Shown in pieces: positions 33,548-41,152 of a stretch of 64,000 bases of DNA; position 1 is the stretch's first letter, and each line of letters opens with the position of its first letter. Under the pieces are notes generated by a model. That model searched no databases, was not told where the DNA came from, and worked only from the letters and a program-made list of their open reading frames with translations. The stretch covers positions 40,663 to 104,662 of the forward strand of contig DXBP01000003.1 of NCBI GenBank assembly GCA_019116445.1, given 5' to 3'. This stretch comes from Candidatus Gemmiger excrementigallinarum (GTDB taxonomy: Bacteria > Bacillota > Clostridia > Oscillospirales > Ruminococcaceae). Made by a program: the position numbers and the translations under genes.

Positions 33548-34638
33548 TGGGAAGCACCCCCAAAACCGTAACGATGCCGTACCATCAAAACAAGAAATAC
33601 CGGCGCGCCTAGGAGCGAAGTCAAAATCCCGATCGGGATTTCATTTCCGGGCATCAACGTCCGGCAGGCCACATCTGCCCATACAAGAAAAATCGCACCA
33701 CACAAAGCAGCGGTTGGCACAAGACGCCGATGATCAGACCCCAGCAGCAGCCGCACACCGTGCGGAACCACAAGGCCCACAAATCCGATGGTGCCTGCAT
33801 TGTATACCGAAAGACCGATCAGCAAAGAAGTCACCGCCAGATAAAGGATACGCAGATTATGCAGATCCGTTCCCAACGTCATGGCGCAGTCATCCCCCAG
33901 CAGCATGAGATTCAGTACCCTGCTCTGTGTAGTAAAAAACAGCACACTGCCGATGGTCGCCACAAGCAGCACAAAGGTACCCGGCCAGTTGGCTGCCCCC
34001 AGACCGCCCATGGTCCAGCGAATGATTTGTGCAGGTGCGTTATCGTCATTCCGCAGGTAGATGGCAAAATTGGAAAAAGCACTGCAAACGGCTGATAGCG
34101 CAGCCCCCGCCAAAAGCAGTTTGACCGTAGTGGCCCGACCGCCAAGATTCGACAGAAAAACCACAGCAAAGGAAACAAGCAAGGCCCCTGCAAAGGCCAT
34201 CGCGCCAACGGACCGTGTGCCAAAGACCGCACCGACTCCGAACAGGGTTGCCAGCGTAGCCCCCAGAGAAGCCCCGGATGAAATTCCCAGAACATAGGGA
34301 TCTGCCAGGGGGTTCCTGACTACTGCCTGCATAACCACGCCGCTCACCGCCAAGGCAGCCCCTACTGCCGCCCCTAACACAAGGCGCGGCAGACGAATCA
34401 GCCACACAACATCGTGCAATGCCGACCCGGCGGTCAGATTTTCCGGCGCGCAGCCCCCAGACAAAAGTTGTACCGCTTTATAATAAAGTACACCGTAAAC
34501 ATCCTGCAGGGAAAGCGGTACAGTTCCAAAGGTAACCGCAACCATCAAGGACAAAAGCAAAAGCAAAAACAATACCAGAAGAATGGCGTTGCTTGCATTC
34601 CGGCTGCGCAGCCTGGCTGTAATGTTTTTCGCCTTCAC
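33544..34638 (-). CDS. btuC: Corrinoid ABC importer permease
   Basis: A 364-residue FecCD-family permease with about ten hydrophobic segments. It has VWLIRLPRLVLGAAVGAALAVSG near the N terminus and the C-terminal VVPHGVRLLLGSDHR and IPIGILTSLLGAPVFL. It overlaps the binding-protein and ATPase genes by 4 bases each, forming a tight SBP-permease-ATPase set. Confidence 0.9.
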   Translation of the reverse strand: MKAKNITARLRSRNASNAILLVLFLLLLLSLMVAVTFGTVPLSLQDVYGVLYYKAVQLLSGGCAPENLTAGSALHDVVWLIRLPRLVLGAAVGAALAVSGVVMQAVVRNPLADPYVLGISSGASLGATLATLFGVGAVFGTRSVGAMAFAGALLVSFAVVFLSNLGGRATTVKLLLAGAALSAVCSAFSNFAIYLRNDDNAPAQIIRWTMGGLGAANWPGTFVLLVATIGSVLFFTTQSRVLNLMLLGDDCAMTLGTDLHNLRILYLAVTSLLIGLSVYNAGTIGFVGLVVPHGVRLLLGSDHRRLVPTAALCGAIFLVWADVACRTLMPGNEIPIGILTSLLGAPVFLVLMVRHRYGFGGASQ

Positions 34639-35669
34639 GCGATTGCCTCCGGATACATTCCTTTCGCCAACGTTTGGATCCCATCCATAGCTCTGGGCCC
34701 GGCCGCATAGATATCGCCCAGCATGATCGGATAAACGCGCCCATTCCGCACAGCCGAAAGACTGGCAAGCGCCGGGTCATCCTCGATTGCAGCCAGTTGC
34801 GCAGCGATCACGCTCTCCGGATTTTCCCCGGAATAGGCCATATACACAACAAATATCACTTCAGGATCGCAGGCCAGAAGATCTTCTTTTCCCATTTCTT
34901 TTCCATCAGGATTGGCCAGTTCACCGCCAAGCTGCATGACCATGTCGCCCGCCAACGTATTGGCACCATAGTTACTGAGCACGGTTTCCATCGGTTCCAC
35001 CACCGCAATACGAACAGGATTTTGCCCATCCACTGCTTCCAATACGCGGGCAATTTCAGTTTTCATCTCTTCTACAATGCGCTGGGCTTTCTCCTCTACA
35101 TCAAAAATTTTTCCAAGATTCAAAATATCCGTATATTCATTTTCGAGGGTTCTGGCATGCCCACCCGGGCGAGTATTGGAATTCATATAGGTGGCCACAC
35201 CTTTTTCATTCCAGGTCTGCACATCTCCCAACATTTTGTCACTGAACAAGGACCCCCAGGAAAGGATCATGTCCGGCTGCAGCATGGTGACGGTTTCTTT
35301 ATCGGGAGCAAATACATCCTCCCGGTACTGCATTTCTGCAAAGCCGGCTTTCCATTCCTCTTTTACTTCGTTATCCAGACCATAGCTGGCAATAACATGA
35401 TTTTCCAGGCCCAATGCAATCATGGTTTCAATGGACCCCTGGTAGACTGCAATCACCCGCTCCGGAGCCTGCGTATACGTATAGCTGATTTCCTCACCGG
35501 CAAAATCATAGTTAGTGATTGTAACTGGGTAATGGCCTGCTTCTTCAGGCGTTGCCTGTGCAGTATCCAGCGATGCAGTGGCAGAAGTTGCCGGTTGGCT
35601 GCAGGCGCAAAGCAACAGCACACATCCGATTGCCAGTGCAGCATTACGTCGTAGAACATTTTTTCTCAT
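34635..35669 (-). CDS. btuF: Corrinoid-binding lipoprotein of the ABC importer
   Basis: A 344-residue periplasmic-binding-type lipoprotein. The signal peptide has an LCAC lipobox (acylated Cys near residue 23). The mature part has APERVIAVYQGSIETMIALG, MLQPDMILSWGSLFSD and a C-terminal RNGRVYPIMLGDIYAAGPRA, typical of the helical-backbone (BtuF/FepB) class. ATG 35669 has an AAGGAG site. It is the first gene behind the riboswitch and terminator, so it takes the direct control. The ligand is inferred from this regulation. Confidence 0.9.
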   Translation of the reverse strand: MRKNVLRRNAALAIGCVLLLCACSQPATSATASLDTAQATPEEAGHYPVTITNYDFAGEEISYTYTQAPERVIAVYQGSIETMIALGLENHVIASYGLDNEVKEEWKAGFAEMQYREDVFAPDKETVTMLQPDMILSWGSLFSDKMLGDVQTWNEKGVATYMNSNTRPGGHARTLENEYTDILNLGKIFDVEEKAQRIVEEMKTEIARVLEAVDGQNPVRIAVVEPMETVLSNYGANTLAGDMVMQLGGELANPDGKEMGKEDLLACDPEVIFVVYMAYSGENPESVIAAQLAAIEDDPALASLSAVRNGRVYPIMLGDIYAAGPRAMDGIQTLAKGMYPEAIA

Positions 35670-35714
35670 GAGTCGCTCCTTACTGATTCTGTAAACCATT
35701 CTCCTCTGCACCGC

Positions 35715-35756
35715 AAAAAGAAAAGGTCTGCCCCGACCGTAACAGCCGGACAGACC
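35715..35756 (-). terminator. Riboswitch-controlled intrinsic terminator ahead of btuF
   Basis: On the minus strand, GGTCTGTCCG pairs with CGGGGCAGACC (one bulge), followed by TTTTCTTTTT. It lies between the riboswitch aptamer and the first gene, so ligand-dependent termination is the likely mode of control. Confidence 0.7.
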
Positions 35757-35892
35757 CATACTGAAACAAAGCGCCCATCAAAACACGATGCACCTTTGTT
35801 TTCCGCGCCAACGTTTAGTCCGTCCGCAGCACGGGTCCTGCACCCGGTAACACGAAGGTTTATCTCGTTTTACCCGGCAGTATGAATCCTAA

Positions 35893-36068
35893 AGGCAGGT
35901 CTTCCGGCTCTGGCGTCATCGTCCGAACCCGCGTCTTCCCGCAAAATTCAAATTTGCAGTGACATGAGGTTGGGTTCAGGCTCTGCCATTACGGCGGCGG
36001 TCCCGCGCAGGTTTCGCACCTGCTTCCCTATTCTCCCGGCCAACCACACAGGGTCCCGGGCACCTTTG
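35893..36068 (-). promoter_or_regulatory. Cobalamin riboswitch
   Basis: A class-I-like B12 aptamer read on the minus strand. In order it has AAAGGTGCC, GAATAGGGAAGCAGGTG, GCGGGACCGCCGCCGTAATG, the B12-box core ATGTCACTG, GGGAAGACGCGGG, ATGACGCCAGAGCCGGAAGACC. It leads a ~180-nt expression platform containing the terminator at 35715-35756. It controls the import/biosynthesis operon reaching down to 15148. The 478-base stretch 35670-36147 therefore holds leader, riboswitch, promoter and the metH terminator, and no protein gene. Confidence 0.95.
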
Positions 36069-36084
36069 GATGCTTTGTTGTACA

Positions 36085-36113
36085 AGAATACCATAAAAAA
36101 CGCCGCCCTGCAA
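36085..36113 (-). promoter_or_regulatory. Promoter of the cobalamin operon, embedded in the metH terminator
   Basis: On the minus strand, TTGCAG (36108-36113), a 17-base spacer and TATTCT (36085-36090). The -35 box lies in the terminator loop and the spacer covers its T run. Confidence 0.55.
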
Positions 36114-36124
36114 GAGGGCGGCGG
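36094..36124 (-). terminator. Terminator of metF-metH
   Basis: On the minus strand, CCGCCGCCCT pairs with AGGGCGGCG, followed by TTTTTT, 24 bases after the metH stop. Confidence 0.88.
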
Positions 36125-36147
36125 TCTGCAATATTGAAGAATTCGTA

Positions 36148-38547
36148 TTATCCCAAAATACGCTTCGCCAGATCTGCACTGGCCTTGGCATCTTTGCAAT
36201 AGAAATCTGCGCCGATTTCTTTTGCATAGCTGGGAGTCAGCACTGCGCCGCCTACCCAGACCTTACAATCCAGCCCGGCATTGTGCAGCGCATCAATGGT
36301 CGCTTCCATATTAGGGACGGTTGTGGTCATGAGTGCCGACAATCCCACCAATCTGGCGCCCGTTGTGCGTACAGCTTCTACCACACGCTCCGGAGGAACA
36401 TCCCGTCCCAGATCCAGCACATCATATCCGTAATTTTCCAAAATAACCCGGACAATATTCTTGCCGATGTCATGCACGTCGCCTTTGACGGTTGCCACAA
36501 CAATTTTGCCTTTGCCGCCGGTCTGAGGCTGCCCCTGCGCGGCAATTTTTGCTTTAACTTCTTCAAAAGCCGCCTGGGCCGCAGTTGCTGCCTGCAGCAA
36601 CTGCGGCAGAAAAACCGTTCCTTTTTCAAAGCCATCTCCCACCGCATCCAGGGCCGGGATCAAAGATGCATTGACCACTTCCAATGGTTCCCGAACCGCC
36701 AGGGCCGCCTTTGCAGCCGCATAGGCTTCCGCTTTCAGTCCACGACGCACAGCATCAAACAACGCATCTCCTGCCGGTTGTTCGGATTGCGTTGCTTCGG
36801 CGGCTTTGCTCACCTGCTGGGTCTGGATCTGAACATCCGCATATGCCGCCACATAGTCGGCACTCTGCTTGTCTTGTGCTGTAAGCACCCGGTATGCGCG
36901 TACAGCCGCCATCATTTCCGGCGTGTTGGGGTTCATGATGGCAAGGTCAAGGCCTGCTGCCATCGCCATCGTAAGAAACGTGGTATTCAGATACCCACGG
37001 CATGGCAGACCGAAACTGATATTGGATACTCCCAACACGGTACGCACACCCAGTTCCTGCTTGCAGCGCGTTAAAGCCTGCAGCGTCTGGGCTGCACCTT
37101 CCTGCTGGGCGCTGGCCGTCAGTGTAAGGCAATCGATATATATATCCTCTTTGGGAATCCCTGCAGCTGCAGCGGCTGCCACAATCTTTTTGGCAATGGA
37201 AAAACGCCCCTCTGCGCTGGTGGGTATTCCTGCTTCGTCCAGGGTCAGCCCTACCACGGCAGCGCCATATTTTTTGCACAGCGGCAAAATGGCATCCAGC
37301 GTTTTTTGTTCGCCATTTACCGAGTTGACAATCGGCTTGCCATTATAAATTCTCAGTGCACGGGAAAGTGCTTCCGGGCTGGAAGAATCCAGCTGCAGGG
37401 GCAGATCTGTAACGGCCTGCAGATCACGAACCAAGCGCTCCAGCGTTGCCGCCTCATCAATACCGGGCAAACCGGCATTTACATCCAGTATCTGTGCCCC
37501 GGCTTCCGCTTGCGCAACCGCCTGCGTACAGGGGTACGCGCTGTCGCCTTCCCGCAACGCCTGCTGCAGCCGCTTTTTGCCCGTAGGATTGATCCGCTCT
37601 CCCACAACCGTGATGCCATCCACTTCCACAAAACGCACCGGTGTGCACAGACAGCTGCGGCGCACCGGGACTTTTTGCGCCGGTGTCAGCAAAGCAAAAG
37701 TATCGTACAGTCTGGCAATGTATTCCGGCGTGGTACCACAGCAGCCGCCTACCATAGAAACGCCTATGGCTGCATACGCCTGCATTTCCCGGGCAAATTC
37801 TTCGGCATTCAGATTGTAGGAGCCGTCCGGGTTCGGCAGTCCTGCATTCGGCTTAACAAACACCGGTATTCCAGCGGGCACAGTGCGGCAGAGTCTTTTG
37901 GCAAACGGCAGAATTTCGGCAGGTCCCAGGGAGCAGTTAATGCCGATGGCGTCCGCCCCCAGACCCGCCGCTGTTACACCGTAACTCTCAACGGTACATC
38001 CTGTAAACGTGCGGCCCCGGCTTTCAAAACTCATGGAAACAAATACCGGCAGCTGACTGTGCTCCTTGGCGGCCAAAATGGCGGCTTTCAGTTCATACAG
38101 GTCTGTCATCGTTTCCAGGAATATAAAGTCGGCCCCCGCCTGCACACCGGCCCCGACGATTTCCGCAAACGCGTCGTACGCATCCTCAAAAGGCAGCGTT
38201 CCCGCCGGCGCCAGCAGTTCCCCTAACGGACCGATATCCAGTCCCACAAGCGCACCGGATTCTTCGGCCGCTTTTCGCGCACATGCCAGCGAGGCTTCTA
38301 CAACCTGCGCCACACTGTAGCCTGTGCCTGCCAGTTTGCGGGCATTGGCCCCAAAGGTATTGGCCAGCAGCAGATCCGCTCCGGCAGTTACATACTCCGC
38401 ATGAATGGACGTCAGCACCTCCGGCATTTCCAAAGCCGCCAGTTCCGGTTTTTGTCCGACTTTTAATCCACGTTTTTGCAGTTGGGTTCCCATAGCGCCG
38501 TCCAGAAACACAAAACGGCGGCGCTCAAATATTGATTCGATCTGCAC
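36148..38547 (-). CDS. metH: Cobalamin-dependent methionine synthase lacking the reactivation domain
   Basis: Transfers a methyl group from methyltetrahydrofolate to homocysteine. At 799 residues it lacks the ~330-residue activation domain of E. coli MetH (1227 aa). Domains in order: homocysteine-binding (FLDGAMGTQLQ, zinc ligands in GINCSLGP and VGGCCGTTPEYI); pterin-binding (VVGERINPTGKK); a cap; and a B12 domain with DVHDIGKNIV around residue 690 (axial His). The start is GTG 38547 with GAGGGGGA upstream. The activation function is supplied by the next gene upstream. The cobalamin it needs is made by the operon starting just beyond its terminator. Confidence 0.95.
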   Translation of the reverse strand: MQIESIFERRRFVFLDGAMGTQLQKRGLKVGQKPELAALEMPEVLTSIHAEYVTAGADLLLANTFGANARKLAGTGYSVAQVVEASLACARKAAEESGALVGLDIGPLGELLAPAGTLPFEDAYDAFAEIVGAGVQAGADFIFLETMTDLYELKAAILAAKEHSQLPVFVSMSFESRGRTFTGCTVESYGVTAAGLGADAIGINCSLGPAEILPFAKRLCRTVPAGIPVFVKPNAGLPNPDGSYNLNAEEFAREMQAYAAIGVSMVGGCCGTTPEYIARLYDTFALLTPAQKVPVRRSCLCTPVRFVEVDGITVVGERINPTGKKRLQQALREGDSAYPCTQAVAQAEAGAQILDVNAGLPGIDEAATLERLVRDLQAVTDLPLQLDSSSPEALSRALRIYNGKPIVNSVNGEQKTLDAILPLCKKYGAAVVGLTLDEAGIPTSAEGRFSIAKKIVAAAAAAGIPKEDIYIDCLTLTASAQQEGAAQTLQALTRCKQELGVRTVLGVSNISFGLPCRGYLNTTFLTMAMAAGLDLAIMNPNTPEMMAAVRAYRVLTAQDKQSADYVAAYADVQIQTQQVSKAAEATQSEQPAGDALFDAVRRGLKAEAYAAAKAALAVREPLEVVNASLIPALDAVGDGFEKGTVFLPQLLQAATAAQAAFEEVKAKIAAQGQPQTGGKGKIVVATVKGDVHDIGKNIVRVILENYGYDVLDLGRDVPPERVVEAVRTTGARLVGLSALMTTTVPNMEATIDALHNAGLDCKVWVGGAVLTPSYAKEIGADFYCKDAKASADLAKRILG

Positions 38548-38570
38548 AGGCAGTCCCCCTCGTAGGCATA

Positions 38571-39236
38571 TCAGTTTTTGGCAAAACAGGTGGTTCCCTT
38601 TTTGCGGAAGATACAGGTTTCCCGCAGGTGGCAGGTCGTACACCCCGCCAGCGTCCCTGTAACCGGGTGGTCTGCCACCCCCAAAAGCGCGGTAGTGCTT
38701 TTGCGGGGGGCCAGCAGATGCTGGGACGTCACGGCAATGCCGCAGCCGCGCACACTATCCGCTGCCAGACAAATTTCATCGTTGAGTTCCAGCGGGCAAT
38801 CACCATACCCCGGCGCAAACCGACCGGTGAGGTAGCGATGCGAATTTTGTAAATCCACGCGCAATTCATCTTCCAGTGCGTCACAGACCTGTTCAAGCAT
38901 TACCGACGCCATCGCATCAGCCGTTGCAGCCAGTGCAATGTCCGAAAGTTCCAAACGTCGCAGCAGCGTGTCCACCTCACTGCCCAGTGTGGCAGCCATA
39001 ACAAGGACCTCCTCGCATCCCTGCAAATGTCGTTGGAGATCCTTTCCTCGATTTTGCAGGGAAACAGCCTCCCTGGGAAGAATGCGCCATGCGGCTCTCG
39101 GCGTTGCAACCGAAAAAAGCTGCTGCTCTGCCTTGTCCAGCAATGCTGCGGAGGCTTCATCCGGCTGCCAACCCACCGCTCCCATATAACGCAATGCGGT
39201 TGCGCGATCAATGCGCTCCGGTTTCGGCCGTACCAT
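38571..39236 (-). CDS. Stand-alone methionine synthase activation (AdoMet-binding) protein
   Basis: A 221-residue protein of the MetH activation-domain superfamily. The characteristic stretches are GRFAPGYGDCPLELN (equivalent to the RxxxGYxxCP AdoMet loop) and SQHLLAPRKSTTALLGVADH. The C-terminal Cys cluster CTTCHLRETCIF is also found in stand-alone versions. It lies between metF and metH on the same strand, so it most likely reactivates the oxidised cobalamin on the truncated MetH. The stop is 24 bases ahead of the metH start, and its own start shares a base with the metF stop. Confidence 0.9.
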   Translation of the reverse strand: MVRPKPERIDRATALRYMGAVGWQPDEASAALLDKAEQQLFSVATPRAAWRILPREAVSLQNRGKDLQRHLQGCEEVLVMAATLGSEVDTLLRRLELSDIALAATADAMASVMLEQVCDALEDELRVDLQNSHRYLTGRFAPGYGDCPLELNDEICLAADSVRGCGIAVTSQHLLAPRKSTTALLGVADHPVTGTLAGCTTCHLRETCIFRKKGTTCFAKN

Positions 39237-40099
39237 TACAGCAGATCCCGGATGCCTTCGTAGACCTTTTCGGCCACCACGGCATCGTTCATGGCGTAAA
39301 GATGCACACCATCTGCGCCGCCCTCGATGAGATCCCGCAGCTGACGCACCGCGTAATCGATTCCGGCGTCATACAGCGCGGCGGGATCATCCTGCCAGCG
39401 GGAAATCATACGCGTGAAATCCGAAGGCAAGCTGGCCGAAGAAAGGGTTACCGTACGCTCGATCTGGCTGCGCTTGACGATCGGCATAACACCTGCAGAA
39501 ACCGGAAGAGTGATTCCTGCACGGCGCGCCAGATTGAGGAAACGGTAGAAATGCATATTGTCAAAAAACAGCTGGGTCACAAGATGTTCGGCACCGGCAG
39601 CCTGTTTGATGCAAAGATTTTCCACATCCTTCCGAAGATTTTCCGCTTCGGGATGTCCCTCAGGATAGCAAGCCCCATGCACCGAGAAATCCGGTTTGTA
39701 TTCTTTGATAAATGCGGTCAGATCACTGGCATGTACAAAATCAGGGCTTTCCGGACGGCTGGGCGTGCGGTCGCCCCGCAGCGCCAGCACATCATGTACC
39801 CCAACTTTTTCCAACGCATCCAGAATTCCAGCCGCTCGTTCGCGGTCATTTCCCATGCAAATCAGGTGAGCCAGCGCCGGGATCTCCAGCTCATTCTGGA
39901 TCAGGTCTGCCACTTCAACGGTAGAAACGCCCCCAGCGGAACCGCCTGCACCAAAAGTAACACTGATGAAATCCGGTTCCAGTTTTTTCATTTCGTGCAG
40001 AGTTGCACGCAGTTTTTCCATCTGTGTTGTCTGCTTAGGGGGAAAACATTCAATGGAAAACACGCACCGCTTTGTTTTGAACTGCTCAGTAATCTTCAT
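39236..40099 (-). CDS. metF: 5,10-Methylenetetrahydrofolate reductase
   Basis: Makes 5-methyltetrahydrofolate, the methyl donor for MetH. The 287-residue TIM-barrel flavoprotein has FSIECFPPK (catalytic Glu), FISVTFGAGGSA, HLICMGNDRE, LALRGDRT and LVTQLFFDNMHFYRF. ATG 40099 has a GAGGGAGCG site. It is the first gene of a metF-activation-metH set, 36 bases behind the metallo-hydrolase gene. No riboswitch or terminator is seen in that gap. Confidence 0.96.
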   Translation of the reverse strand: MKITEQFKTKRCVFSIECFPPKQTTQMEKLRATLHEMKKLEPDFISVTFGAGGSAGGVSTVEVADLIQNELEIPALAHLICMGNDRERAAGILDALEKVGVHDVLALRGDRTPSRPESPDFVHASDLTAFIKEYKPDFSVHGACYPEGHPEAENLRKDVENLCIKQAAGAEHLVTQLFFDNMHFYRFLNLARRAGITLPVSAGVMPIVKRSQIERTVTLSSASLPSDFTRMISRWQDDPAALYDAGIDYAVRQLRDLIEGGADGVHLYAMNDAVVAEKVYEGIRDLL

Positions 40100-40135
40100 A
40101 TCTTTTACGCTCCCTCTATTGTAAACGAAGGTGTT

Positions 40136-41152
40136 TCAGGCTGCCGCATCCAGTTCCTCGCGGGAGGTTACAGCGCTCAACACTCCATTTTCGTAAGTAA
40201 ATGTAACGGTTCCCATTGTGTCAGTCCGATATATTTCCGCACCAATATCGGTAAGGCGGCGCAATGCCGCCGCATTGGGATGACCGTACTCATTGTCCAC
40301 TCCACAGCTGATCGCAGCCGCCTGCGGCCGCACAACCGACAAAAGCGTTTCTCCGCTGGAAGTGGAAGATCCATGGTGGCCAGCCTTATACAGCACGGAC
40401 GCAAGCCCTGTGCCATACCGGTCCACCAGGGCCTGTTCTGAAGCCTCTTCGGCGTCACCCGTAGCCAGATACCGGAATGTTCCTGCTTCAAACAGCAGAC
40501 AAAGTGAGCCGTTGTTGGCATCGTCTGCATTTTCCATCCAGGCACTCCCGCCCTGCAGTATATTCACTGTACCGGAGCCAAGGGCATACCGTTCCCCTTC
40601 TTCCACTTCGGTCACTATCGTACCATCAGCTGCAGCCTGCTCCAGCAAACCGCGGGGCCAGGGATCAGTACCATCTTCCGTTATCCACACCGGCAGCAGC
40701 AACTCCTCTACCTGGAGATTTTCCAGTATTGCCAGTGCACCGCCGGTATGATCGGCATGGGGGTGTGTCAAAATCAGATAGTCCAGCTCGGTTACATTCG
40801 CCTGGCGAAGACTGCGCACCAGTGCATCCTGTGACTCGGATGTACCGGTATCGACCAGGCAGTATTGCCCGTCCTGACCGATCAGCACAGCATCGCCCTG
40901 CCCCACGTCCAGCACCGATACCGTCGTCCGGCTGTCTGCCAGCAACTGTGCATCAGGACCGTCGGTCGGGACTCCCAGGGTTGTGTACAGCTCAGACCAG
41001 GTAGGGATGCCCCCCTGTCCTCCGTGACATTCAATCACAAAGGCAAATGCTGCCAACAGCAGTGCCGCCACAATGGCAATCGTCCGGCGAAGACCTGCCC
41101 CCGCGCGCCAACTGCGCCGACGCCGGCGCTTACGCTTCCTCGTACTGCCCAT
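40136..41152 (-). CDS. ComEC/Rec2-like metallo-beta-lactamase-fold hydrolase
   Basis: A 338-residue protein. The very basic N terminus (RKRKRRRRRS) precedes one hydrophobic segment (about residues 24-42). A metallo-hydrolase domain follows: VSVLDVGQGDAVLI, the metal motif LTHPHADHTGG, ATGDAEEASE and YKAGHHGSSTSSGETLL. This is the soluble domain type fused to ComEC in competence, here without the channel part. It is anchored with the catalytic domain outside (inference). ATG 41152 lies within the end of ftsK (23-base overlap) with an AGGAG site, indicating coupling. Confidence 0.85.
   Translation of the reverse strand: MGSTRKRKRRRRRSWRAGAGLRRTIAIVAALLLAAFAFVIECHGGQGGIPTWSELYTTLGVPTDGPDAQLLADSRTTVSVLDVGQGDAVLIGQDGQYCLVDTGTSESQDALVRSLRQANVTELDYLILTHPHADHTGGALAILENLQVEELLLPVWITEDGTDPWPRGLLEQAAADGTIVTEVEEGERYALGSGTVNILQGGSAWMENADDANNGSLCLLFEAGTFRYLATGDAEEASEQALVDRYGTGLASVLYKAGHHGSSTSSGETLLSVVRPQAAAISCGVDNEYGHPNAAALRRLTDIGAEIYRTDTMGTVTFTYENGVLSAVTSREELDAAA

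Noticed and set aside
40100..40135. A cobalamin or SAM riboswitch in front of metF.
   Set aside because: The gap is only 36 bases and has no aptamer motif; the only cobalamin riboswitch found is at 35893-36068.
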